Notes under the pieces: model-generated
The model's database searches: none
Seen by the model: the letters and a program-made list of their open reading frames with translations, nothing else
What the model was told of the DNA's origin: nothing
Source of the DNA: Phycisphaeraceae bacterium
Lineage (GTDB): Bacteria > Planctomycetota > Phycisphaerae > Phycisphaerales > Phycisphaeraceae
Reading direction: 5' to 3'
Length of the DNA: 7,808 nucleotides
NCBI GenBank assembly: GCA_029260675.1
Contig: JAJDCV010000054.1
Location: 1-7,808 of the forward strand
Shown here: piece by piece, positions 1-5,847 of the stretch
Layout: each line of letters starts with the position of its first letter
Position numbering within the stretch: the first letter of the stretch is position 1
Program-made: the position numbers and the translations under genes

Positions 1-521
1 ATCACAGCCGGCATCACCAGCTTGTGACTGGCCAGCACGGTGAAGTTCTTCAGGCCCATCCGCTTGGCGCGGTCCACGGCGGCAGCGGTCGCGGGGGTGG
101 TGGTTTCAAAGCCGACCGCGGCGAACACGACCTGCTTGCCGGGCGTTTCCTGTGCCAGCGCCACCGCGTCCATGCTCGAATACACCACGCGGACATCCGC
201 GCCGCCCCCCCGGGCTTTTTCCAGGCTGCCGCGTGCGCCGGGGACCCTAAGCATGTCGCCGTAGGTGCAGACCGTCACGTCGTGATCGACCGCCAACGCG
301 ATGAGCATATCGATGTCACTCTGGGCGGTGACGCAGACCGGGCAGCCCGGGCCACTTAGCAGCTTGATGTTCTCAGGAAGCAGGCTGCGCAACCCGCTGC
401 GGAAGACGCTCATCGTGTGCGTGCCACAGACCTCCATGAACGCGACGTCACGCCCAACCGCCGAGGCCAGTTGGTTGAGCTTGCTAAGCGAGCGTAATCG
501 GGTTGATTTAGAAAGGTTCAT
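1..521 (-). CDS. hypD: HypD, hydrogenase maturation Fe-S scaffold protein (N-terminal part, cut by window edge)
   Basis: HypD binds a [4Fe-4S] cluster and, with HypC, carries the iron on which the Fe(CN)2CO part of the [NiFe]-hydrogenase active site is built in the cytoplasm. The first 173 residues are visible, out of roughly 370 usual for the family; the rest lies beyond base 1. Family signatures seen in order: EVCGTHT (residues 30-36, Cys32), GPGCPVCVT (57-65, Cys60 and Cys63), CTYGDMLRVPG (85-95) and VGFETTTP (136-143). The ATG at 519-521 is chosen because a GGAGG lies 6 bases upstream and the signature spacing fits the family. The gene overlaps the end of hypC by 14 bases, so translational coupling is likely. 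No frameshift or missing key residue is seen in the visible part. Identification is certain from the motifs; the C-terminal cysteines cannot be checked here. Confidence 0.96.
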   Translation of the reverse strand, partial: MNLSKSTRLRSLSKLNQLASAVGRDVAFMEVCGTHTMSVFRSGLRSLLPENIKLLSGPGCPVCVTAQSDIDMLIALAVDHDVTVCTYGDMLRVPGARGSLEKARGGGADVRVVYSSMDAVALAQETPGKQVVFAAVGFETTTPATAAAVDRAKRMGLKNFTVLASHKLVMPAV

Positions 522-750
522 CGGCATCCTCCGGCAAGGGTTCCGCCAGGTCGCCGAGCACCGCCCAGGTCTCCTCGGCCTGCTGGCGGTCCAGCCGCTT
601 GATCACAAACCCGGCGTGGACCAGGACCCAGTCGCCGACCTTCGCGTCGGGCGCGAACAGCGTCTGCACTGGGACACGGTTGCCGTGCAGGTCCGCCACG
701 CCTTCGTCGCCGTCACGCTCGACTAACTTTGCCGGTACAGCCAGACACAT
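508..750 (-). CDS. hypC: HypC, hydrogenase maturation chaperone
   Basis: HypC is the small OB-fold chaperone that, with HypD, holds the Fe(CN)2CO unit and delivers it to the hydrogenase large subunit. The protein is 80 aa, normal for the family. It starts MCLAVPAKL, the family's defining N-terminus; Cys2, needed for HypD and large-subunit binding after removal of Met1, is present. The conserved segment GDWVLVHAGFVIKRLD spans residues 39-54. The frame stays open upstream to about 897, but that extension runs through hypF in another frame and would bury Cys2, so the ATG at 748-750 is the start. Its A is shared with the hypF stop (TGATG), which indicates coupled translation. The acidic tail (PEDADEPF) overlaps hypD by 14 bases. 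Confidence 0.96.
   Translation of the reverse strand: MCLAVPAKLVERDGDEGVADLHGNRVPVQTLFAPDAKVGDWVLVHAGFVIKRLDRQQAEETWAVLGDLAEPLPEDADEPF
528..532 (-). promoter_or_regulatory. Ribosome binding site of hypD inside hypC
   Basis: The minus strand reads GGAGG followed by a 6-base spacer and ATG (519-521). The site lies inside the last codons of hypC. It decides the hypD start and explains how hypD can be translated although its start precedes the hypC stop. Confidence 0.7.
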
Positions 751-3140
751 CAGACACCTGCCTTTCTGTTCAAGCCCTTGTTCATCTGTGCCGCCGCCAC
801 CGCCGCCTGACCCAGCGCCAGCCCGCCGTCGTTCGCCGGGACTTTCCCATGTGTCAGCACACGCAGGCCGCCCTCGGAAAGCCGGCCTGCCAGACACCGC
901 GTCAGCCGCTGGTTACAAAAAACGCCGCCCGACAACACAGCCGCGGTCACGCCCAACCGCCTGGAAGCCGCCTGCACCGCATCCGCCAGCGCCCAGGCCA
1001 ACTGATCGTGGAACATCGCCGCCAAGGCCTCGACCGATACCCCCTCCGCCCGGCCGGCGACGATCGCGCCGATCAAGGGTGAAAGGTCGATCTCCCCGGG
1101 GTCACCCGAAATAAACCTGGTCAGTGATCCGCGCGCAGCGGGCGCATCACAGCCATACGCGGCAGATTCAAGGCGCATCGCCGCCTGGGCTTCGTAGGCG
1201 TTGTGGGTCGATAACCCCAGCAGCGCCGCTACGCCGTCGAAGTACCTTCCCGCCGCGGTGCTGGTTGTGCAGTTGACGCCGTGCTGAAGCATCACGGCAA
1301 ACACCCGTCTTTCATTGGAGTCTTTCACAAGCGAGGCTGCGGCCGGGTGGTCGGCGAAGTCATCGCCGTACACCTGGTGCAGCAGCGCCAACCCGCACCG
1401 CCGGGTGTCGTACGCCGCGGCGTCCCCGCCGGGCAGGCTGATCGGCCTAAGGCGCGCCAACCGTCTGAACGAAGCCAGGTCGGCCAGCAAAAGCTCGCCA
1501 CCCCAACCCGTACCGTCCGTGCCATAACCCACACCGTCACACACCACCGCCAGGACCGGCTCGGTTACGCCATGCTCCGCCATGACCGTGGCCGCGTGGG
1601 CGTGGTGGTGTTGCACACCGATCAACGGGACGCCCCACTTCTTCGCGAGCGCCTTAGCGTGCGCGGTGCCCAGATACCTGGGGTGCAAATCGTGCGCGAT
1701 CCACTTCGGCTCCACATCGAACAACCCGGCCAGGTCGTCGATCGTTTCCTTAAAGTGGTCGAAGACCGGGGTGTAACTCAGATCGCCCAGATGCTGGCTA
1801 AGCACAGCCCGCCCATCGCGGACCACCGCAACCGTGTTCTTCAATTCACCGCCGACACACAGGCCGGGTTCGTCTCCGCCGACCGGCAGCGGCAACGACG
1901 CGGGGACGTAGCCACGCGCCCGACGCAGCGGCAGCGGGTCGGCCTCATCCATGTCTAAGTACACCGAGTCATCCACACGCCGGCGGATCGGCCGATCGTG
2001 CCAGAGGATCGCGTCGCACAGCCCGCCGAGCCTGGATAACGCCTCGTCGTTGTCGATGGTCAACGGCTCACCCGGCGGGTTGGCGCTGGTCATCACCAAC
2101 GCGTCGATGACAGGGTCCAGCTCTTGGAACAACTGATAATGAATCGGTGTGTAAGGAAGCATCACACCCAGCCGATGGCTGTCCGGCGCCACGGAAACCG
2201 CCACATCAGCACCCCGCCGTCGCGGTGCCAACACGATCGGCGCGGCCGGGGAACGCAGCAACGCTTGGGCCTGGCTGCTAAGTTCCACCAGCCCCCCCGC
2301 CGCCTGGATCGACCGGCACATCAAGGCGAACGGCTTATAGTCCCGCTGTTTGTTTTCCCGTAACCGAGCCACAACGTTCGCATCATCGGCGCGCACTGCC
2401 AGATGGAATCCACCAAGCCCCTTGACCGCGACGATCTGACCGGCTTCTATCAGTCGGGCACACGCCTGGATCGGATCGCCCCGCAGCGGGGCGCCGCACG
2501 GATCGACCAACTCGACCCTCGGCCCGCAATCGTGGCAGGCGATCGGCTGGGCGTGGTACCGGCGGTCCGACGGGTCGGTGTATTCCGCCTGACAAGCCGA
2601 ACACATCTCGAACCGGCGCATCGTGGTGTTGCAGCGGTCATACGGCACACGGTCGATGATCGTGTAACGCGGCCCGCAATCGGTGCAGTTGATCAACCCA
2701 TACCGATGACGTCGATCCTCAGGTGCCCTAAGCTCCTTGACGCAGGCCTCACAGACCGCCGAGTCCACCGTGACCGCGGCCCGGCCCGCCGTGGAGCCCG
2801 CAACCGCAGCCGCAGCCAAAACTTGATCGCTGCTTACACGGATCTGGAACCGCGACGGGAAAGCCGTCGTGGCTGGCGGGAGGTCTTCAACCCGGACGTG
2901 GTCTATAAGTGCCAGGGGTGGCCGCTCGGCATCAAGGGCCCGTGAAAACCGCTTAAGTTGAGCAGCCGACCCCTGGGCTTCAACGGTAACACCCCGTGCG
3001 TTATTAAGGACATACCCCCCGACCTCGAACCGGCGTGCCAACCGGTAGACAAATGGCCGAAATCCCACACCCTGAACCTGTCCAAGGATGTGCCAGCGTC
3101 GGCGTAGATTCTGCGTGCACGATTCAGCGGCGGGGCACAT
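750..3140 (-). CDS. hypF: HypF, carbamoyltransferase for hydrogenase cyanide ligand synthesis
   Basis: HypF uses carbamoyl phosphate and ATP to carbamoylate the C-terminal cysteine of HypE, the precursor of the CN ligands of [NiFe] hydrogenases. The 796 aa match the full family length. Domains in order: acylphosphatase-like (about 14-103, with GQVQGVGFRPFVYRLA at 20-35); two zinc-finger halves, CEAC (130-133) with CTDCGPRYT (152-160) and CSAC (180-183) with CHDCGPRVE (202-210); a YrdC-like nucleotide-binding domain (about 225-415, including KGLGGFHLAV at 240-249 and TSANPPGEP at 351-359); and a Kae1-like carbamoyltransferase domain (about 425-785, including VGGELKNT at 429-436, QHHHAHAA at 510-517, DGVGYGTDGTGWGGE at 535-549 and LSGGVFCNQRL at 736-746). 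All key motifs are intact. The ATG start at 3138-3140 has only a weak G-rich region upstream, but no other start fits the domain edge better. A promoter candidate lies 52-79 bases upstream. Confidence 0.97.
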   Translation of the reverse strand: MCPAAESCTQNLRRRWHILGQVQGVGFRPFVYRLARRFEVGGYVLNNARGVTVEAQGSAAQLKRFSRALDAERPPLALIDHVRVEDLPPATTAFPSRFQIRVSSDQVLAAAAVAGSTAGRAAVTVDSAVCEACVKELRAPEDRRHRYGLINCTDCGPRYTIIDRVPYDRCNTTMRRFEMCSACQAEYTDPSDRRYHAQPIACHDCGPRVELVDPCGAPLRGDPIQACARLIEAGQIVAVKGLGGFHLAVRADDANVVARLRENKQRDYKPFALMCRSIQAAGGLVELSSQAQALLRSPAAPIVLAPRRRGADVAVSVAPDSHRLGVMLPYTPIHYQLFQELDPVIDALVMTSANPPGEPLTIDNDEALSRLGGLCDAILWHDRPIRRRVDDSVYLDMDEADPLPLRRARGYVPASLPLPVGGDEPGLCVGGELKNTVAVVRDGRAVLSQHLGDLSYTPVFDHFKETIDDLAGLFDVEPKWIAHDLHPRYLGTAHAKALAKKWGVPLIGVQHHHAHAATVMAEHGVTEPVLAVVCDGVGYGTDGTGWGGELLLADLASFRRLARLRPISLPGGDAAAYDTRRCGLALLHQVYGDDFADHPAAASLVKDSNERRVFAVMLQHGVNCTTSTAAGRYFDGVAALLGLSTHNAYEAQAAMRLESAAYGCDAPAARGSLTRFISGDPGEIDLSPLIGAIVAGRAEGVSVEALAAMFHDQLAWALADAVQAASRRLGVTAAVLSGGVFCNQRLTRCLAGRLSEGGLRVLTHGKVPANDGGLALGQAAVAAAQMNKGLNRKAGV

Positions 3141-3191
3141 GCCGCACCCCCATTCACGGGCCCTAAGGTTGTTAAATCTGAAACTTATCCA

Positions 3192-3219
3192 AGTGTAGAG
3201 AATCGGCCCCTTGTGTCAA
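3192..3219 (-). promoter_or_regulatory. Sigma-70-like promoter of the hypFCD operon
   Basis: On the minus strand a perfect -35 hexamer TTGACA (3214-3219) is followed after 16 bases by TACACT (3192-3197), which matches four of six positions of TATAAT. Transcription would start near 3185, giving a leader of about 45 bases before the hypF ATG. I found no sigma-54 (GG-N10-GC) signature nearby, although such promoters drive hyp genes in some proteobacteria. The assignment rests on sequence match and position only; planctomycete promoters are poorly defined. Confidence 0.5.
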
Positions 3220-3337
3220 GATGCATTTATCTTTTGTATGTGGCCCTAAGTTTCGGCCCCCTCCCCCGGAAGGCACAGGTCAAGATCGCACTGCCTGGTC
3301 GGCCCGCCTGCAACGTGACCCAATACAACACCGCCGT

Positions 3338-3404
3338 CCCATCCCCCGCCCTTCTTCCCTCCACCCTCCGGTCTCCTTCTCCCGTCCTCCGCCCCCCATC
3401 CCCG
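3338..3404 (-). repeat. Purine-rich low-complexity tract with G-quadruplex motif
   Basis: The plus strand is almost pure pyrimidine and the minus strand almost pure purine. On the minus strand, bases 3338-3366 hold five G-runs of three or more separated by loops of 4, 5, 1 and 2 bases, meeting the canonical G3+N1-7 quadruplex rule. Further G-runs (GGGGGG and GGGG) follow to 3404. Translating the minus strand gives a repetitive Gly/Arg/Asp/Glu-rich string of the type produced by low-complexity GA-rich repeats, so it should not be read as a protein. Confidence 0.6.
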
Positions 3405-3418
3405 ATGTCTGATGTCTG
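3405..3418 (+). repeat. Two tandem copies of a 7-base unit (GATGTCT)
   Basis: The plus strand reads GATGTCT twice in direct succession, followed by a partial, altered third unit (GAGTCT). It directly abuts the purine/pyrimidine tract, so the two probably form one low-complexity block. Two copies are too few to call this a functional array. Confidence 0.5.
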
Positions 3419-3547
3419 AGTCTTAGCCGGATACCGACCACAATAAAAGAATTTGTAAATATTATTTGATTTTATGACGGGCGGCGGCATCGAAACTGCC
3501 CAAACGGGCGTGTTTACAGCCGGTGAGTGGTTACATCTCGCTTCTCT

Positions 3548-4129
3548 TTACGGTTGCGTAGCGTTTGGGGTCTGGCTGGTGGGGAAGGCAAGGGGCCGGC
3601 TGGACATCGTCCGCAGCAGTTCCAGCGAGCCCTGAGGATTTCCGCTGCTCAAGCGCTGGAACAATGCATCGCCCCGGGCCAGGAGCGGAGCTTGTTCCTC
3701 ATAATACGGGTAGTGGTGCTTGGGGTCGCTGTCTTTATAGGTGACGATGCGCATCGGCCAGCTATCGCCGCTGGCGAAGTCGTGCATCAGGAGGATACGG
3801 TTGGGCACACTGACCTGGGCCACACCGACCAGCTCGCCGTCCTCCACGGAATACGTCAGAAATTCCGGCGGCGGCGAGGTCCGCGGCAGCGTGCCGAAGA
3901 AGGCGTGCTCGACCACTTGCTCGCCCTGGGCATTGACGTGGTAATGCAGGGAAAGCGTGCTCTGTGAGTTGGGCTCGACGGTGATGCGGATCAGCCGCCC
4001 GGGACCGACTTCCAAATCACTGAGCATGACCGGGTCGGGTCTCTGGCCCATGCGGAGGCGCAAGACCAACGGCACCACCGCCACGATCAGGATCACAAAC
4101 ACCATCACCGAGATCAGCTTGGGATTCAT
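3548..4129 (-). CDS. Hypothetical protein with N-terminal membrane anchor
   Basis: I do not recognise this 193-aa protein. Residues 5-25 form one strongly hydrophobic segment (ISVMVFVILIVAVVPLVL) followed by Arg-rich RLRMGQR, which fits an uncleaved signal anchor. The remaining 165 residues are soluble, with alternating beta-strand-like segments (RLIRITVEP at 45-53, STLSLHYHV at 57-65, VVEHAFFGTL at 72-81, FLTYSVEDGELVGVAQVSV around 90-108). A His/Tyr patch KHHYPYYEE lies at 137-145, and the tail is Ser/Thr/Pro-rich. The topology would follow the positive-inside rule only weakly (Lys4 before, four Arg after the segment), so which side the domain faces is open. The ATG at 4127-4129 has no clear Shine-Dalgarno sequence. 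Long intergenic stretches isolate the gene on both sides, so it is probably a single transcription unit and not part of the hyp operon. It is real on the evidence of coding-like composition and the anchor; function unknown. Confidence 0.75.
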   Translation of the reverse strand: MNPKLISVMVFVILIVAVVPLVLRLRMGQRPDPVMLSDLEVGPGRLIRITVEPNSQSTLSLHYHVNAQGEQVVEHAFFGTLPRTSPPPEFLTYSVEDGELVGVAQVSVPNRILLMHDFASGDSWPMRIVTYKDSDPKHHYPYYEEQAPLLARGDALFQRLSSGNPQGSLELLRTMSSRPLAFPTSQTPNATQP

Positions 4130-4173
4130 GCCGATACGATAGGCGTTTTACCGATGGCGTCTAGCGGACGGGT

Positions 4174-4186
4174 CCTGGCCGCCAGG
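4174..4186. promoter_or_regulatory. Perfect 13-base palindrome, possible operator
   Basis: CCTGGC-C-GCCAGG, a 6-base half-site with a single central base, sits 45 bases upstream of the ATG of the membrane-anchored protein gene. It overlaps a TTGACC hexamer on the minus strand (4185-4190) that could serve as a -35 element, although no good -10 follows at 16-18 bases. Position and symmetry suggest a protein-binding site; there is no independent support. Confidence 0.3.
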
Positions 4187-4421
4187 TCAAACGTATATGA
4201 CGATTTCCAACATTCATCGCTTCCAGCCATTTACAGAAAGTGTTTAAGAGGTGATAAAAGGAACGATAAGTCATTATGGCTTTTCTAAAAAAGCATTAAT
4301 AGCTGCACGCACGGATTCATCGCCGTGACCCGCAATCCAAATGTTGTGGCGCGTGCTCAGGCAGAGCTCCGGTTTGTAAACGGCCCCAGCAAGCGTGTGT
4401 CAAAATCCCCAAGTGCGTTTC

Positions 4422-4440
4422 CCTGTGCTGAACGCACAGG
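4422..4440. other. Perfect 7-bp hairpin competing with an overlapping 7-bp hairpin
   Basis: CCTGTGC-TGAAC-GCACAGG forms a perfect stem with a 5-base loop. The bases GCAC (4434-4437) also belong to a second perfect stem, GTGCGTT (4413-4419) with AACGCAC (4431-4437) and an 11-base loop, so only one can form at a time. There is no T-run on either strand, so neither is a simple terminator. The arrangement is seen; any switching role is inference. Confidence 0.45.
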
Positions 4441-4512
4441 AGTTGGCGAAACGGCCCCTAGCTCCGGGGGGTGTTCTAAACTCTCCTCAAGCGTTGTCGA
4501 CATCGCAACAAA

Positions 4513-4544
4513 GAAAAAAAGCCCCATCCATGAGGCTCTTCTTC
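4513..4544 (-). terminator. Intrinsic terminator after the 312-aa glycosyltransferase
   Basis: On the minus strand the core stem AGCCTC/GGGGCT (6 bp with one G-U pair, loop of 6, 4520-4537) is followed directly by seven T residues (4514-4520). The A-rich upstream arm also pairs with the T-run and the terminal G-C, extending the hairpin to about 14 bp. It begins about 50 bases past the glycosyltransferase stop at 4596-4598. A further bulged 9-bp hairpin (4578-4602) spans that stop codon. This marks the end of the glycosyltransferase transcript. Confidence 0.85.
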
Positions 4545-4595
4545 ACGTAGAGAGATTCTAATAATTCCGCGCCGCCGGGCCGATCCGCGGGTGGA

Positions 4596-5534
4596 TCAGG
4601 CCGCCCGCCGGGCCGGGGCATCCACACGCACCGCTTTTCCTGACGGGTGCGTGACCCCACGCAGCAGGGTCTGGCGGTAGTGGTCGTTGGCCAGCCACCA
4701 GGGCCGACGCAGCAGCTGACGCCAGAGGTAGCCGCGCGACCGGCTGGCCAGCGTCTCGGACCGCGCCAGGGCGTAGATCCGCCGACGTTCGTCGATGTTG
4801 CTCCAGAGGAGGTGCCGCTTATCAAAAGTCAATCGGTCGGCATACCGTGCGGCGGCGTCGATAAACTCGGCCCCACTCTGGAGGACGTTCCGGGCGCTCT
4901 GGCTGTGTGCGTGCTCGCGGTGAGCTGAAAGCACGGCGGGGATGATCGCCGGCTTCTGTCCCTGGGCCATCAGCCGGCAGTGCAGCTCGTAACCAAAGGC
5001 GTAACGCATCTGCGGGTCGAAACAGCCGTAGGCATCAAAAACGCTGCGGCGGTAGAACGACGCCGAGTTGGGCAGGAAGCCCGAATCGTGCTGTAGGAAA
5101 CCGGCCAGGTCTCGGGGTGCCACGGCGTTGAGTTGCCCGAGTTGATCGTCCATCTCGCCGATACGCAGGCAGTGCCCTACCGCCCAGACGGGCGAGTCTT
5201 CCTGGGTCATACGTTTAGCAACTCTGTCGAGCGTACCCGGGAGGTACAGGTCGTCTGCATTCAACACCGCGATGATGTCGCCCGTCGCCCTCTGAATCGC
5301 CTGATTGATGGCGTCGGTCGGTCCGCCATCGGTTTCACTCTGCCAATAAGCCAGATCGTCTTCGTACAGGCTTATGATTTCGGTGCTGCCGTCTGTGGAC
5401 CCGCCGTCGATCACGATGTATTCCAGGCTCTCATAACCCTGATCCAGCACGCTGCATATCGCGCGTTCCAGGTAGTCGGCCTGGTTGAGGCTGGGGGTGA
5501 TAATCGTGATACGCGGCGGGGTCGTGCTGGGCAT
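4596..5534 (-). CDS. Family 2 glycosyltransferase (312 aa)
   Basis: A GT-A fold glycosyltransferase of family 2, expected to move a sugar from a nucleotide-sugar to a cell-surface glycan at the cytoplasmic face of the membrane; donor and acceptor cannot be told. Motifs in order: ITIITPSLNQADYLERAI (9-26), SVLDQGY (28-34), VIDGGSTDGSTEII (41-54, nucleotide-binding Asp), DGGPTDAINQAI (69-80), and the metal-binding region LNADDLYLPG (91-100, NADD in place of DXD). YAFGYELHCRL (178-188) is the probable catalytic-base region with Glu183. No transmembrane segment is seen. The frame is open upstream to 5639, but the ATG at 5532-5534 is preferred: AAGGA lies 7 bases before it, and the upstream residues are not family-like. 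The C-terminal RRPWWL (276-281) and RRAA ending recur in the 299-aa paralogue to the right. The gene is followed by a strong terminator. Confidence 0.93.
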   Translation of the reverse strand: MPSTTPPRITIITPSLNQADYLERAICSVLDQGYESLEYIVIDGGSTDGSTEIISLYEDDLAYWQSETDGGPTDAINQAIQRATGDIIAVLNADDLYLPGTLDRVAKRMTQEDSPVWAVGHCLRIGEMDDQLGQLNAVAPRDLAGFLQHDSGFLPNSASFYRRSVFDAYGCFDPQMRYAFGYELHCRLMAQGQKPAIIPAVLSAHREHAHSQSARNVLQSGAEFIDAAARYADRLTFDKRHLLWSNIDERRRIYALARSETLASRSRGYLWRQLLRRPWWLANDHYRQTLLRGVTHPSGKAVRVDAPARRAA

Positions 5535-5541
5535 GGAGGGT

Positions 5542-5546
5542 TCCTT
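5542..5546 (-). promoter_or_regulatory. Ribosome binding site that sets the start of the 312-aa glycosyltransferase
   Basis: AAGGA on the minus strand with a 7-base spacer to the ATG at 5532-5534. It supports the shorter protein over the 347-aa reading that starts at 5639. Confidence 0.65.
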
Positions 5547-5847
5547 AACTGGGTCTCTACCCCGGGGATCGACTCGGCCGGGGGGCGACTTAACCTCAGA
5601 ACCGAAAAAATCGTTACAACCGGCATATCCCCCCACCAATCCACAGCAAATGCCCGTAAACCCACATTTCCTGTGAAGCCAAGGTCGGTTTGTGACGATG
5701 ATGACGGCTGTATGGGTGTAGCCCGCCCGTGCGGGGACTCATCGGATGCCGATAAGATCAACCCTGAAATCCGCCGCGAGACGTTGCCTGTTCAGGGCAT
5801 CCCCGTTCGCACACCGCGCGAAATGGTCGGCGGAGTTGAATACCTAA
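5547..5847. other. Non-coding stretch with inverted repeats between glycosyltransferase and FkbM remnant
   Basis: About 300 bases in which I see no gene. It must hold the promoter of the 312-aa glycosyltransferase (minus strand), but no -35/-10 pair is convincing. On the plus strand there is a row of short perfect inverted repeats: CCCGC-CCGT-GCGGG (5722-5735), ATCGG-ATG-CCGAT (5741-5753), and CCCTGAA/TTCAGGG with a 22-base loop (5762-5797). An 8-base CCCCGGGG palindrome lies in the leader of the glycosyltransferase (about 5560-5567). Confidence 0.5.

Larger units (their letters stand above)
3141..3547. other. Intergenic region between hypF and the membrane-anchored protein gene
   Basis: About 400 bases without a convincing gene. 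From the hypF side it holds the promoter candidate (3192-3219), an unremarkable stretch (3220-3330), a pyrimidine-rich (plus strand) tract with a G-quadruplex motif on the minus strand (3338-3404), a short tandem repeat (3405-3418), an AT-rich island (about 3440-3478) that stands out from the GC-rich surroundings, and a weak imperfect hairpin (3493-3515, GCCC-GTTT-GGGC core with an outer AAAC/GTTT pairing). The hairpin lies about 30 bases past the stop of the upstream gene and might be a poor terminator, though no long T-run follows it. Confidence 0.7.
4130..4512. other. Structured intergenic region upstream of the membrane-anchored protein gene
   Basis: About 380 bases with no complete gene. 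Seen directly: an AT-rich part (about 4190-4305); the palindrome at 4174-4186; a hairpin with stem GCTTTT/AAAAGC and a 4-base loop (4279-4294); a hairpin CACGG/CCGTG with an 8-base loop (4310-4327); two mutually exclusive 7-bp stems (4413-4440); and CCCC/GGGG pairing around 4456-4470. On the minus strand 4274-4399 translates as 41 codons containing RHNIWIAGHGDES and ending in two stops, but the frame has no ATG. No -35/-10 pair for the gene at 4129 is convincing. The region follows the glycosyltransferase terminator, so it should be a separate transcriptional zone. Confidence 0.6.

Noticed and set aside
508..897. Longer 129-aa version of HypC
   Set aside because: The extra N-terminus runs through hypF out of frame, is Gly/Arg-rich, and would hide the essential Cys2 of the MCLAVPAKL start.
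1281..1958. 225-codon open frame on the plus strand
   Set aside because: It is antisense to the Kae1-like domain of hypF, which carries all catalytic motifs; Arg/Gln/His-rich composition is typical of a shadow frame.
3227..3490. 87-codon minus-strand frame upstream of hypF
   Set aside because: Its middle is the translation of the GA-rich low-complexity tract and its ends cover the AT-rich island and the hypF promoter candidate; no protein signal.
3493..3515. Intrinsic terminator after the membrane-anchored protein gene
   Set aside because: The hairpin core is only 4 bp with an internal loop and is followed by just three T residues; too weak to list as a terminator.
4340..4420. Possible degenerate tRNA on the plus strand
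   Set aside because: GCTC-GAGC resembles a D-stem and TTTGTAA an anticodon loop, but the D-loop is only 5 bases, the anticodon stem does not pair over 5 bp, and there is no TTCRANY T-loop or acceptor stem.
4325..4561. 78-codon plus-strand frame in the structured intergenic region
   Set aside because: It runs antisense through the terminator and the hairpins, has no ribosome binding site, and shows no recognisable motif.
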